Notes under the pieces: generated by a model
Database searches by the model: none
What the model saw: only the letters and a program-made list of their open reading frames with translations
Told to the model about the DNA's origin: nothing
Source: Karalla daura
Taxonomy: Eukaryota > Chordata > Actinopteri > Chaetodontiformes > Leiognathidae
Direction of reading: 5' to 3'
Assembly: GCA_029224185.1 (NCBI GenBank)
Contig: CM055207.1
Location: forward strand, 10,801,693-10,865,692
Length of the DNA stretch: 64,000 nt
Translations under genes and position numbers: made by a program
In this document: in pieces, positions 50,241 through 63,550 of the stretch
Numbering within the stretch: the stretch's first letter is position 1
Layout of the letters: each line of letters starts with the position of its first letter

Positions 50241-50790
50241 GTTATGAGTCCAGGACACAGAGTAACAGTACATATCTACATTTTTGTATACCTACTTTTA
50301 CAAGGATCTGATCTAAGCTATGTTGCATGCAAGGGCATACTCAAAGCTGATTAAAAGCTGTCGCATCTGAGAAAGAGTGTACCTGACAGCGCTCCAAAAA
50401 GGAGTCCCTGAGCCTGAGTCACTGAATGCACAAATGCCACAACCTACAGCGCCTCAGTGTCTCAGTTTGCAAGTCAGATTACCCGAAGACAGCAAAGTGA
50501 ATTTCCAGCAAGAGGTGGGAACACTGCAACACATTCTAAACCTTCTTTTCACCACTCAGGTCATGCTCTCCAAAAAAAGTACAAAAAAGTCCCTGACCTA
50601 ATTAAAATAACAAACAAAACTCTGCCTGCCAAAGCTGCACAGTATTCATACAGTATATCATACCTAGCCCGTACACGCATATAATGTATAATGTATACAG
50701 CCCACTCGCTCACCACACGTGGAAAATATGTACATATTCCAAAACAATGAGGTGGTGCACAAGTGTAAGTGGCAAGTGGGAAAGGGAAGG

Positions 50791-50828
50791 TGTGAGTGTG
50801 TGTGTGTATGTGTGTGTGTGTGTGTTTG
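50791..50828 (+). repeat. (TG)n microsatellite
   Basis: 38 bp of TG repeats with a TATG interruption. Confidence 0.96.
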
Positions 50829-51729
50829 TAGACAAACTCCTGATCGTGACCCCAAACCTCATCTCCAGGGCATAAATAAACATGTGTGTGTGAGTGCGCT
50901 GGTGGATTATAATCAGAGAGAAAAGGGAATCAAATTTATTCTGCAGCTGTCATTAATATTTCAGGGCTGTTACTGTAGCCCATGTGAAAGAGCATGAATG
51001 ATTAATTTAGACATCACCTCTGTCACAATCCCTTACCGGGCCTGGTCCGTGATCCACCTTTGAGAATAGTAAACAAAAGGTGGGCTCTCCCTGGTTTTTG
51101 TTGTGGTCTGGTTTGGGCTGTTCATGCCCGGCGAGTGGAAGGGGGGTTTGGGGGGGGTGGAGGTGCTGCACCGTGTTGTTGGACAAGTTGGCTGTCTTTG
51201 GGGTTTGCCTGTGACATTCAGGTGCTAAGTGAACAGCAGTCGCCCGGTGCGGGGGGACAGAGGCAGCAAAAGCTTGTCGTACTGTGGGATCATGGATGAG
51301 AAGGAAAGGAACATGGTGGATGTTCTCCTGGAAGTTTCACAATGTCGCAGATCTTGTTTTCCCATACCGAGCTGGGTCAGCCTCCAGTATATGTTTTTGT
51401 CAAACACTGACACTGACTCCAACATCAAAAACCAAACTATTCAACCCAGCGGTCTAGGAATCAGATACCGCAAGAGCCCAAACACCCTCAGCGCCACAAG
51501 TTTAACTCCCTCTTTTCAAGTCTGGAGAGGAGCATCTCCGCCACTGGTGGATGAGAGGGAATCAGTGAGGTCCTCTCACACTGACATGTGCCCTGTACCT
51601 GTGTTTTTGATTTGTGTTTGGGCTTTTGTGTGGCGCTTGTCTGACAAGCAGAGATCACAAGGAGATGGGATCCATCTATCAGACCACTGATGCTCATGCT
51701 GCTGTCTCCAGGGCCTGAGGGCGTGGCAC

Positions 51730-51732
<3 letters not shown>

Positions 51733-51764
<32 letters not shown>

Positions 51765-51771
51765 TGAGTGA
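51733..51771 (+). repeat. (TG)n then (TGAG)n microsatellite
   Basis: About 15 TG units that turn into TGAG units. Confidence 0.96.
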
Positions 51772-51924
51772 GATGTAGCTGGAGAGTCAATATTTGAATA
51801 TCAGAAAACTATAGATTGTGTATCAGGTGAATGTGTGAATATGGAAATAAGAGAGAGCAAAGTCATAATCTTTATGTATATTTTGTCTCATTGTACAGTT
51901 AGTGTTAATGTGTGAGTGAGTAAC

Positions 51925-51968
51925 TGTGTGTGTGTGCATGTGTGTGCGTGCGTGTGTGTGTGTGTGTG
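51925..51968 (+). repeat. (TG)n microsatellite with CG interruptions
   Basis: 44 bp, interrupted by CATG and CGTGCG. Confidence 0.96.
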
Positions 51969-53369
51969 GCTACCTGCTGAGCAGTGAGCCCACAGGGGCA
52001 AAGTGAGGAGGGATGACAATGATGCGATGTGTTGGCATGTGCCCTCGGGTGGTTTTGGTGTGGTTGTCATTTTGTTGTTTTCCTACATCTCCCCCTTCGT
52101 CATACCCCGCATTATTCAAATAACACACTTTAAAGTTCCATAAATAAATAATGAATTCACAACTCGATGGATTGATGAACAGTGATGGAGAAGTATTTGG
52201 TTTTATTTTTTTTTTTGGAGGGTTTTTTTTTTTTTTCCTCCTGCAGATTTCTTGTTGTTTGGACAAAGTCTTTGACAGGCACCCGTCCCTGGGGAGACTC
52301 GAGCTTATCAGAAAAAGAAGTGCTAGGTTAGACGGATGCTGTCTCGCTGAGCTGTGTATCCACACTTGTGCGTGTCTGCATCTGTGCGCATAGGTCTATT
52401 CTAATTCAACCCGTGGCTCGGCTTTTTTTAAAAATAAAGAAGTTCCACTCTCCAAAATAGTTATCTGAATAAACTGGATGTGTTGGTCAATACCTTGAAA
52501 GAGACAAGCAAGTGTGTCAAGAGGTCAAGTTCTGCAAGAAGAGCAGCAAGATACATTATACATAATACGCAATATGGCGCCGTACAGAAAAAAAAAAACA
52601 TACTTTCTCTCTCGTTCTTTCAAAGACACACAAAACACACACTCACACATACACATCGGAAATTAATATGATAGAAGATTACATATGGGTTCACGGAGTC
52701 CTGAACTTTTTTCTGAGACATATACATGTTGCACCACCCTACCCCTTTCTCCAAACAAATCTCCATAGCTTATGGGACCTAAGGAGGTCAACACGCATCT
52801 GAAACTTCCTTGTGTTTCCCCAGAAAAAAAAGGAAAAAAAATGTGTGGGACTTGAAAGCAGCGGCAACTCGCTGACTCTCCTCTCTATAGTTCCTAAAGC
52901 CAATGCAGATCAATACGCAGCCATACATACCACAACTGGAACAACTCCTGTCAAAAGGTTACTCCTTCTTCTCTGCGCTTCTCTCTTCATTTTAGCAGGG
53001 CGGAGGAGGATGAGGAGACGGAGACGGAACGAATGAGATGGAGGGGGGTGGGGGGGAGGGAGGAGACGGCCGCAGAGAAGTGAGGAGAGAGCAAGGAGAG
53101 ATGAAGCTAAAACGATCCCTTCTCTATAGTTGCGGAACTCTGTGCTAATGGGTTTTGACACATCGCCAGCAGGCCAAAGAGAGAGGGGGCTGGGGGTGAG
53201 TCGATAGTGGTGAGGCGGCGGTGGCCAGAGGCTAGCAGCAGCGGCTAGGCCAAACCCCTGGTACGAGCATGGGCTGGGGGCCTGACCACTAATCATTAGA
53301 AAGTCAATGAGTCCTCTTGCGCTCGCAGCTACGGTAGCCTTCCCAGGGAGCCACACCACCTAGTGAGGG

Positions 53370-53650
53370 CCCTATTGTTAACATTCACGTACGCAGACAC
53401 AGAAGACGATGCGGCTATCAAACGTGCCCTCCGCACGCCGTACGAGGCGATAAACAAAGGAGCTGTGCAGTGCGCGCTCAAATGCCGTTGCCAGACATAC
53501 CCGGACTACTACGAGATTAAGCAAAATTGCGCAGAAATACAAAGCGGACTTCACACGGGCGCAGACACAGGGACCGAAAAACAGATGCTTGTTGGTGATG
53601 TATGCCAGCGTCGGCGAGCAGCCGTCTCCGGGCTTTGATGCCCCGGCTCT
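53370..53650. promoter_or_regulatory. CpG-dense stretch, candidate CpG island or enhancer
   Basis: Around 20 or more CpG sites lie in 280 bp with no simple repeats. Included is TAAACAAAGG at 53451-53460, an overlap of FOX-type TAAACA and SOX-type ACAAAG cores. Both strands are open over much of it, but the peptides match no family I know. A stretch just downstream (53650-53800) is also GC-rich. It could be an alternative promoter or an enhancer inside the vti1a intron. Confidence 0.3.
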
Positions 53651-54773
53651 ATTATTAAGTGCGGTCTCTTCCCTTCCCTTCCCCTGCCCTACACTGGACA
53701 CAGTCTCTCCCGGGACGCCACATAAACTGCTCCCCAGGTCAGGCCGGGGCCGGGGCGCCTCACCTGCACCCCATGCATTTTTAAAAGCCTCAAACCGATC
53801 CTGACACAGAGCTTCAGTCTGGACTACTAAATGAAACAGAGCTCCTCTAATTGGCTAAGACTTGATGTGGACCAAAGGGTAAATGAATGCAAAAATCGAA
53901 TCAAAACTTTCACAGTTTGATTCATTTTAGCTTATTGTGATACTGATGTCCTTTTCTGAACTATTTGAAAGTTCGGTAATTGTTCTCACACCTGATGTAC
54001 GAGTTGAGTTGTATGAATAAAAATCTGCATTTATGTGTCAGTGAACATAAACCGAGAATAAACAATAAGTCAGGGAGACTAAAATGTAGTTATGTCCTTG
54101 AGTTAATAATGAAGTGAGTGACACTAATGGAAATTGTAATTGTAAAGCATTTATTTTACACTGCGAGGACATGAACCTGTTGCCACACTCCCGTTGCGGT
54201 ACGAAGCAGTTTTATATTATTTCCGCAAGGTTTCAGTCTAGTGATATGATTAACCTGGTACAATGAGAATTTGACTGAATCAGGTTAGGGCATGTTTATT
54301 CTTATATCAAATTAAATGTCAAGTGGTGGCTGCTGGACAAAGCCACAAAACCTTTAGACGCAAAGCCAAAATCTGAAGACATTCTTTCACAGACGAAGAG
54401 CAAAACAAGTTCAGACTGTGAAGGTTTAACTCTGTTAAAAAAAAAAGTGTCGTCGGTATAAAAGCAAAATAAGTAAAGGAAGGATGGCCAAAACACCAAA
54501 CCGTCTTTGTTTGTCTGAGGGATGAACTAAATGTACAATACAGCTGAACAGATGGCTGTAACAGTGCTTTTTTTCCATGACTAAAACATGTTTGTATTCC
54601 AGTTGATGCATTTTGCCAGTCAAATGGCATTCCCAATGTAATTGTATAATGTAATCAACAGATTAAGACTTCAGAATGGCACTGCACTTGGCTCTTTGTA
54701 GGCCTACATTAACACTGGTCTGATTCAACTATCCGAGTTATTACCATGAGCTGGTAATTACTCATTCTGATGC

Positions 54774-54775
<2 letters not shown>

Positions 54776-54825
<50 letters not shown>
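54776..54825 (+). repeat. (TG)25 microsatellite
   Basis: 50 bp of nearly perfect TG repeats. Confidence 0.97.
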
Positions 54826-54827
<2 letters not shown>

Positions 54828-55305
54828 TTAGCCATATCCCATCCAAACATGTAGACCAAATTATATGAGCTAAAACAGTGCAAATCCAAAGTAAAATCAA
54901 TAGCCTTACAGCCTCTTAGCTTCTCTCTGATCAATATGCATGCAATCAAACTTTTCGCCAGCATTACCTTCACCACCGTGCCCATCGATTGGGCCCATTG
55001 ATCCCGACGCTCAACCTCCTTTTAGGAGTGGAAGGTATGGATATTTAGCACTTGAGACCCCATCTGGCCATCTTTATGAACTCTGACCTTTGTGTTAATC
55101 CTCAAACAAAAGCCAGAACTTATTGGAACCTATACAGTCTGACCTGGAAGCGTCCCAGGAGGTTAGACCCGAGCGGCGGGGCGCCAAAACAAGACTCATC
55201 AGACATCTCAGACCGATGCCCCCTTCTGGGTTCTGGCTTCTACTGCATCGGCTGCTAACCTGGCAAAAATTAAGGATTTGTGACACTTCTTGGCTTGGCT
55301 TGGAT

Positions 55306-55319
55306 TTTTTTTTTTTTTT
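55306..55319 (+). repeat. poly-T run
   Basis: Fourteen T. Confidence 0.92.
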
Positions 55320-55819
55320 ATGATTTGGGGATTAGGAGAGTCGCTTTGATATGCAACTTTGGTGCAAGTTTGTCTAGACACGGTCAAGTGAAACAGTGGA
55401 TGAACATGACAGATACGATCAAGAGCGAGAGACATGAAGACAGAGGCGGACTGGGAGAAAGGGAGAGTGACGGAGGGTGAATGAGGGTGGGGCAGCCAGA
55501 ACCAGGGTCTAGAGGGGGATTGGCGTTCACTGAGGCTTCTCACTGATGTGCCGCCAGAGCCTTTGAAGGGATTATTAACACATTTTGATTACTCTGGTCC
55601 AGTTGTCACAGAAAATATAACCTCCATCAGGACTATAAAATGGGCGGCCCTTTTCTTCTCCTGCCTCCCTCGTGTTGTTGCGCCCTTCACTCCTCGCAGT
55701 CCCTCCCTCCGCCCTGGGTTGCCCTGACTCAAAGCAATCCACTAATTACAGTCTCAGACATCCCTAAGAATGGACTAAAACACTATTACTTTGATAGCGA
55801 AAACACAGCCTCCTCAACG

Positions 55820-55839
55820 CACACACACACACACACACA
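55820..55839 (+). repeat. (CA)10 microsatellite
   Basis: Twenty bases of perfect CA repeats. Confidence 0.95.
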
Positions 55840-57416
55840 TAACCCACAGGTTCTGAAAAACTTTTCTCATTTCTAAAAACGTCTGAGCTGATATCTCTTT
55901 ATACGGCAGGTGGGCAATAACCGAATGATGAATTTGATATTTCACATGAAAGTGTTTTTATTTTACCACTACTATGCTTGTGGTCTCAGCGCCTGAGGAT
56001 GTAAGAGCCCAATAACACCGATGGCTTGATTATCACGATGCTTCCAGTGTGAGGGGGCATCATTCTTTTGACACCATTAAATCTGAGACGTCCTCCACAT
56101 CCCATTAATTGCTGCATTTCCCATGCAACCCAGTTACATAGGTGGACCTTGGTCTGCTTTGCCTGTTAAGACCAGTTTGGATCAATTTGACAGAAGTGTC
56201 AACAACAGTGTGTCAGGCAATAAGTGTTTCATCTGTACTGTAATCCATACCTGGATAGGAACAATAATAAACTCCAAAAGCTGTGTGTCTTTCTTCCTTA
56301 ACTACCTTGTAAGAGTCAATGGTTGTTTATGTTCTGGCATTTTCCCAGTCAGCAAAATGGTTATTAAATAATCCTAAAGGACTGATAAAAATCACTGCTA
56401 AACATGTTTAATCTCCAGTTCACATAGAAAATTATACATTACTTAAGTGATAAGGAGTATCCAAATATTTATATGTTGTTATAGATTATCACCCTCAACT
56501 ATCAAGTAGATGAGAGATCTGATCCATTATACGAGGTAAGATACTGAATCACTGTGAGCAACAAAGTTCAATCGAGGCAGCAACTTTCACAGTTCACGGC
56601 TGGATGTCACTATTGAAAGAAATGAAGTGTCATCTATCTCCTCTCATTGGATCAAAGGTCGGGTGACGAGTGGCACTCGATTCATTCACACATTCCTCCT
56701 ATCAAAACACACTGTGTGAGGAGAGACTGAGCAGCTATAGGCAACGTCTCATCCCCATGAAATACACCACGATACGTTCATATCGTGTGACAGTCCTCTG
56801 ATACGGTGCCAAACTGACCAGAGAAATGCGAATCCCATTCATTTCCAGCTCATTTTACCTTCAAAAATAAAGCAGCCAACTTGGTGTCTTGTTAGTGTTT
56901 GTGCTTTTGACTTCTGTGATGCACACGCCTACCCAGCTTCACACCCTGTCACTTCAAGACTAAATGAAAAAGATGCTAACAGACAAGCAAACACACATTT
57001 CTTCCACGAATAAAGCCTCTTTTTCCAGGAACTGAGTAGGGAGATTCGTAGGGGGAAAATAAAACATCGACAACAAAGGGAAACAAACTCAGCAGTGACG
57101 GAAAAAGAAAGGAGAATCAAATAAACGGAAGAGTGGTTTTCACTGCAAACCTTAGCATCATTTACCGTGATAAGCACAGCTAATACATGAGAGGGAGCGC
57201 TCCCTCTTTGTAGACCATTAACTACATATCCTGTTTGTGAAATGTATATTCATAAACAGACTGAGGACTGAGCAAAGGGGCCCTCTGCAAACATGCACAT
57301 GATCTGTGGAAAGGGCCAACATGGTCGACATCAAAAGGTCCAGAGCGGGGGGAAAGAGGTAAAAGTAGGCCAGGCCACGGCCTGGGAGAGAAGCAGCGAG
57401 GATACAGAGGGTAGGG

Positions 57417-57421
<5 letters not shown>

Positions 57422-57468
<47 letters not shown>
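57422..57468 (+). repeat. (GA)n microsatellite
   Basis: 47 bp of perfect GA repeats. Confidence 0.97.
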
Positions 57469-57471
<3 letters not shown>

Positions 57472-57669
57472 GCTGCGTGGATGGAGAGAGAGGTTGGTCC
57501 CAGGCCGGGAGGAGCTCAGGTGTGAGTTGTGAGGAGGCACCTTCTGTTCCTGGCTCTGAGGCCCCGCTGCCCAGACAGACATGGGCCCCTCTTGTTTGGC
57601 CCAAATAAATCCAGGTGGCTCAAGACGCACGCCCTTGTCACTCAACACAACTTCAACCCCCAGCCTTAC

Positions 57670-57695
57670 AACACACACACACACACACACACACA
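57670..57695 (+). repeat. (CA)13 microsatellite
   Basis: 26 bp of perfect CA repeats. Confidence 0.96.
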
Positions 57696-57952
57696 GGCTT
57701 TACGTGTGATGACACGCACACAGCCAGACACTCTTGAAATCCTGTGAAATGTGATGGTTTCATCTTCGGAGAGCTACTCTTACATATAAAAGGACAATTA
57801 ACATTAATCCTATTTATTCACTTTATAACGTAATAGCTTACTGCCGAAATCCACATGCGGGTGTTTTTATATCGTAAACCGTTTCAGTGCAGATCTCCTG
57901 TTTTTGTATATTGCACTGATGTGCTCATTTTACAGCAGGAGCGCTTCTTCAC

Positions 57953-57981
57953 TTTTTTTTTTCATCTTCTTTTTTTTTTTT
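57953..57981 (+). repeat. interrupted poly-T
   Basis: Two T runs of about ten, separated by catcttc. Confidence 0.92.
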
Positions 57982-58373
57982 ACAAAAACAGATGCAACAT
58001 CTAAGGTAAGGTGCTGCAGAGGCAGGGAAAACATCAAAGACGAGAACAAACAATGGATAGACTGTACTTGAATCTCATCTACAAAAATCTCGACAACAAC
58101 AACACAAAAAAAAGGGAAAAAAAAAGGGAAAAAAAGATATGTCCACATTTACACTAAAGCCCTGCCCACGAAAGGTCCAACGTATACCTGGAACATATTG
58201 AAATGAGAGACGGGTTCGTGCGGGGACCACCTTCTTAACAGGTCCGTTATCAGAGGACTCTTTGATTTGTGTTCTGCTGTTGACATTTATGATCACTGTG
58301 CAACAAGGAGGCTCGGGCGGACGGATCGTACTGTTGTTGCTGCCGCTCCGCTGGGAAACCTGAGAGCACTGAC

Positions 58374-58398
<25 letters not shown>
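58374..58398 (+). repeat. (CA)12 microsatellite
   Basis: 25 bp of CA repeats. Confidence 0.96.
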
Positions 58399-58404
<6 letters not shown>

Positions 58405-58826
58405 GCCCTGATGACTATGAACTACGGTGGAGGGGAGAACATCCTTTCATGATGGACTCTCAAGCACAAACAACGAGGACTAAGCCAAAAAATACGATAA
58501 AAGACGCAAAACTTAAAAATGTGACAGAAATGACCCGCATCCCTGTGAAGAGCATCTTGACAGATCTTACCCCCCCCCCTCCACCCCAAAAAAAAATCTC
58601 AATTTCACAGCGAGTGAGATGCTCAAACCACTCAAATCAATTACATCAAAGATGGAGCCCGCATATCGAGACTTGTTAAGTTAACTGTAGTCGTATCGCA
58701 AAGGTAGGGTGCCGGAGCCATTGCTGTCACTTGACGACGCCTGCGTCTAAATTGGGAGTGAAGGCCTCCCCAGGAGAGATGGGTGAACCTGTCACACAAG
58801 ACTGAGGGAGCAGAAGAGTTAAAAAA

Positions 58827-58895
58827 AGAGAGAGAGGGAGAGAGAGAGAGAGCCATACGCACACGCACACGCACACACACACACGCACAAACACA
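58827..58895 (+). repeat. compound (GA)n-(CA)n microsatellite
   Basis: GA repeats at 58827-58852, then CA repeats with CG interruptions from 58858. Confidence 0.95.
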
Positions 58896-60312
58896 GCATC
58901 TCCATATGCTTAAGATCTTAATCATCATCACCATCATCTGTTCTGTCCTTTTAGTGTGTGTTTGTGCTTGTGTGTGAGAAAGAGAGAGGTTTACATGAAA
59001 GGAGGACATCTGGAATACAATTATTCCAAGACACCCTCACACACAGACACACACACGCACACATTTTCCCTCTCCTCTAAATTTGCATGAATTCCATACA
59101 TCTGGCCTTTAAGAGGCAATAACGATTATTCACTGAGCTGGTTGTTACAGCCCAAATGCAACCGGCCACTAGTCTAAACAGCTCATTAAAATAGCACAAT
59201 ACCTCACTTCAAGCACACAGCGAAATTGGCATGCGACTCCATCACCGCAATATTGTATGGTTCTGAATGTCCATCCCGGGTAATATAATGAATTCTGAAT
59301 AGCCTTTGTGGGGAAAGTGAATGTACTGTATATTTCTTTTTGATTCTCTGGCACTGTTTTCTCGCGCTGCTCTCTTTGTCTGCTCCCTCCGTCCACATTG
59401 TCTGAAATTTAGGCTTTGCAAGTTCCAGGTAAGACCTCATTCTGGATGAAATGAAGCAGTGACATTGGATCGGTGCAGAACAATAGACGACAGTTTAAAA
59501 GGTGTGAGGTAACAGAGAGTGGAGGGTGTCGTGCCGTTGCTTTAAATACATGAATTTGTGACTTGTTTAAGTCATTCATTATGTAGCGAGGGGATAATAC
59601 AGCCACAGTGCTCGACGTAGAAATGAAAGTTTCCACTTCTCCTAATGCGACGGCTTTCATATCGTCTCCCCAATTAATTTCTGGCCCCTGAACGTCGAGG
59701 ACGCGGAATTACAGCGCGGAGATGTCAAACAAATTACCGAAACCTGTTTGCCAAAAGAAATACTAAAAAGTAACATTAAAACTATCAGGTGGCGCTCACC
59801 AAACATGAAGAAAAAGGGGCCCACATCAATGCGTCGGCTCCGCTGCGTGTAGTAGTCATAACGACACCCATATTCACATCAAACCTGGGACGGGCCAGAC
59901 CAAGGAACGTGTCCCTCAGGCCATCTTAGCCAGTCCTTCACAAGCCAGCTTAAAAAGACGGGCGACGGTACAGTACGCTGCAGTTGGCCTTGATTGATGA
60001 TTGAGTAACCTAAGATCATAGATGTGCTCAGAGAGGACTTGCCGGTGCGGAGCTGTGCATACATCAGCCCTTCAGGTCCACCGCCACACTACATACATCA
60101 TGCGGTGAGACTGACTGATGTGAGCGCGGGGACTATGTAAGACCACTTAAGGGAAGCCTTCCACGCGGCAGTCAACAGTCAGAGTTGAATAAAGATGATT
60201 ACGGCGGAAGGGGGGGAAAAAGGACGACTTTGTTGTTGCAAAATCACACTTTATCCCGGCCCGATACAGCCGAGGTGCGAAGCACGTGCAACACGGCTAT
60301 ACGAACAGGCGC

Positions 60313-60333
60313 ACGCACACACACACACACACA
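60313..60333 (+). repeat. (CA)n microsatellite
   Basis: About ten CA units after gcgcacg. Confidence 0.94.
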
Positions 60334-61144
60334 TACACATGCGTGAAAGCACACATATTAACTTGTGCTGATATCCTTGACAGGCGCAACTACAAAAGCA
60401 TAACTCGGTGGTAAATAAATAAGTTCATGCTGTCTGCGTGCATTTTCTTTTTAGGAACTCTTGGGCTCACATAGACCCGTCCAAAGGATTGTGTACGTGC
60501 ACTGGTGCGTGCACACAAGGCCCCCTTTCAGCACCTTCTCACCGAGTGAGAAAACGAGCGGCGCCTCCCCGCTAAAGCAGCTCAAGGGCGCGGCCTATCT
60601 ACCAAACGAGAGAATGCATGAGCGGCGAGGAGGCTCGTGCCTCGACTGGAGCAGCCGGGCCGGCTCCCAACCACTCAGTGGCTCGCTTCATTTATATGGG
60701 AGTCAAACTGTTTGTACTGTCAAGGTTACGTTATTTAACAGGGGAAGGGGATAGAGAGACGAGTTCCAGGCAATTTACATTCTGACGAGTGCTCCGCCGA
60801 CTGTGGTCTCCATAAGAAGCAACGCAGGATCCGAAATAAGACCAATTAACTTCAATCCAGCCGAGAACAATTCTTTGAGATGTACACATTTTTTTCTATT
60901 TTTTTACTCCCTCTAAATCTCTGCCATTCAAAAAAAACAAAACAAAAATGTTGCGATAAACACAGCAGTTATTTTCCCTGAACTCACAACAGAGAATCCA
61001 AGTGTAATTTTTTTTTTTTGTTCTTTTTTTGGTCAAAATGTGACGCTCGATGTGTATGTGCGGACAAACGAGACATAAATTGAAAGGACAATGTCAGCGT
61101 GTTATTTGTGGCCGGCCCTCGCTCAAAACTGTGAGGCTGTGAGT

Positions 61145-61155
61145 CCCCCCCCCCC
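61145..61155 (+). repeat. poly-C run (11)
   Basis: Eleven C in a CpG-rich surrounding. Confidence 0.9.
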
Positions 61156-61404
61156 TCGTCCCAGAGCGGCGAGCGCACACGCACGCACGCATGCAAAAAC
61201 ACACTTGAGCCGCACACAGAGCACTCCTGAGGTTACCCCCCAGGACAAAGCTTTACCGTCCCACTGACTGGCAGATGGGGCGACCAGCTGACATCTCGGC
61301 CCGGCTCCGTTTCATGTTCCCTGGGTGTCTTAAACGGGCGGGCACCCTGTCTGATGGGCACAGGACAGCCAAGGAGGAAGCTCCTTTGACAGGGGAAGGG
61401 GGTG

Positions 61405-61406
<2 letters not shown>

Positions 61407-61436
<30 letters not shown>
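61407..61436 (+). repeat. (GT)15 microsatellite with G-rich flanks
   Basis: 30 bp of GT repeats between aggggaagggggtgaggg and ggggtggggaggggg. Confidence 0.96.
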
Positions 61437-61438
<2 letters not shown>

Positions 61439-63128
61439 GTGGGGAGGGGGTGCTCCTCGGGGCTACCATTGAGGAAAAGAGGAGCAAGGACAGACGGAGA
61501 CGGCTAATGTGCCTCGCTCTGTTTGTACAGTATAATTGTGCGTCTTGCAGGGCGGGAGACTCCGGGAACTTCGACAGAAGACGCAGATTAATAAAGAGCT
61601 AATGACTTGCGCCTCTACGGCCCGATACAGTTTACCAACGCGGGGATCAATTATTTTCCTCAAGGCTCGAGCCAGCACTTACTTTTTTTTAAACCAGGGA
61701 TCACGAGCAGTCGCGTGTGTTTAGTTCCAGGACCGAGTGATTTCAATGTGAGCGCACGAGCTCCGCTTATTGTAACACAAGGAGGTACCAGAGGAGCTTG
61801 CAGACGCGAGGCTACAGGGTCTCTATTTGTGCTACTGAAAAACATCTGTGTGACTATACGAGAAGTGACACGCGGCACATACACTAAATGACTCTGACAA
61901 CAAAGCACCCGCTCCACCATCTTAAGCTAAAAAGGAGTCATTGTTTGTTGTTGTTGGGCTGTTCCTTCAGAGACCTTTCAGCGTAGTCCCCAGCTGGGAG
62001 AGCTACTTTCAAAATAATACTTCTAATGACTTCTTTAAAAGTAATAATAATAATGGTGCAATTAAACACAAAAATCCTCCAGGTTAGACAAAAACCATGC
62101 ACCCCGTGACCAAAGGAAAAAAAACAACGGCACCATATCAAATGACATTAACAGATGTGTAACGTGAATATCTAGAGAACAACTATCTTCCCAGGTGTTA
62201 AACTTTTATCCACAATTTCACAAACAAATCAGATTATTAAAAAGTATTAATAGTTTTCCAGGGATCTTTCATGAACATGTTGGCATCAGAACGTTACAAT
62301 AGGTCACTCACTCATAGCCTGCATGCATTTCATTTGAGAGTGATGGGACTCTGACACACACAAAGCGAATTAGTGCAAGTGCATTAATATTGGAACTATG
62401 CTTAATAATTAATATTGGCAATGACTTTGGTTCTTATATAAAATCCATTGCTGTAAACTGAATGACTATTTCTTGCCTGAGGACCACATGGATATGGTGT
62501 CCCATTGTATAGGAAGGGGATACAGGGTGATGCTGCAATAAGATTATTTATCGAAATACCTTAGATATTTTGTTTTATTGTTTAACTACTAAAAAAATAA
62601 ATAAATAAAGTGATTATTTCAGTAAATTTTGAAGCTTTGAACACTAATCTTGAGGCTCAGTAAAGACTCCGGATCTGAAAAAGTTAGGTGATAAATCACA
62701 TATCTTCTATTAGTCCCAAACTTCTGTCAGGATTCAGAGTTGTCAACTTAGTTTTGTGTGACGCACCTGTCTTAAAAATCGGGTAATTTAATTACATCCG
62801 ACAAACAATCTTCTTCTTCTCCTCACATGTAGAGAAAATAAAGGCTACGTCACAGGTTTGTGGATGAAATCTGATCAGATTTTATTTTGAACAACTGTCA
62901 CTACCACTTTTCATAACTATGAGAGCACAGCTTGAAGGAGATGTTGAAAAAGCAGTAATAGCACTACTTTCCCCTTAACAATTTCCAGCCTTAAAACTGT
63001 TGCATCAAAAAATTGCCCATTTATGTCTGACAGCTTGACAGAAGCCTCACTGTCGAGATACGCTGCTAATGGTAGCTTGACTCAGTTGTCATTACTCCGG
63101 TGCTTTGTAGTCATTCGCCTCTTGCCTC

Positions 63129-63144
63129 TTTTTTTTTTTTTTTT
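63129..63144 (+). repeat. poly-T run (16)
   Basis: Sixteen T. Confidence 0.93.
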
Positions 63145-63523
63145 AAACAAAATGGTCGTCACTTTACTACATTTTAAATGAGAACACGTGTAAGGGAGGT
63201 GACTGGTCAAGTTCTTCCCCCTCGACTGTAAGTAAACAAAGTGAGAAACGTAAAAAAAAAAACACGTGATGGGACTGGTAAGAAGTCGTCTCCTCTCCAC
63301 TGTTTCAATCTCTTGTTTCCATACAGCAGCCCAGCCACACTCGCTCTGATAAATGTCTCCTCCTTGTTTTAGTCCTTTTAGGGTTTTAACTGACATCAAT
63401 CCTCTTGTCATCCAATGACTCACTCTCTTCACTGAATTAATATTTTTGATTTACGTCCTCGGGTGACAAGGTGGCACAATTCTCTCCCTCGCTGCCACTG
63501 CTTTACTTTATTTCACTATTTAA

Positions 63524-63550
63524 TTTTTTTTTTTTTTTTTTTTTTTTTTT
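63524..63550 (+). repeat. poly-T tract (27)
   Basis: An unbroken run of 27 T, the longest A/T homopolymer in the window. Read on the minus strand it is a poly-A tail-like run, but no retroposon body is recognisable beside it. Confidence 0.95.

Noticed and set aside
51229..51690. A 153-codon plus-strand ORF.
   Set aside because: It has no domain, signal or family resemblance, and no splice or promoter context. Open frames of this size are expected in GC-balanced non-coding DNA.
59790..59880. Minus-strand frame reading RYDYYTQRSRRIDVGPFFFMF before a GTGAGC donor.
   Set aside because: An in-frame stop lies just upstream with no adequate acceptor between it and the segment, and a second frame is equally open. 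It is not a known Vti1a segment and is probably chance.
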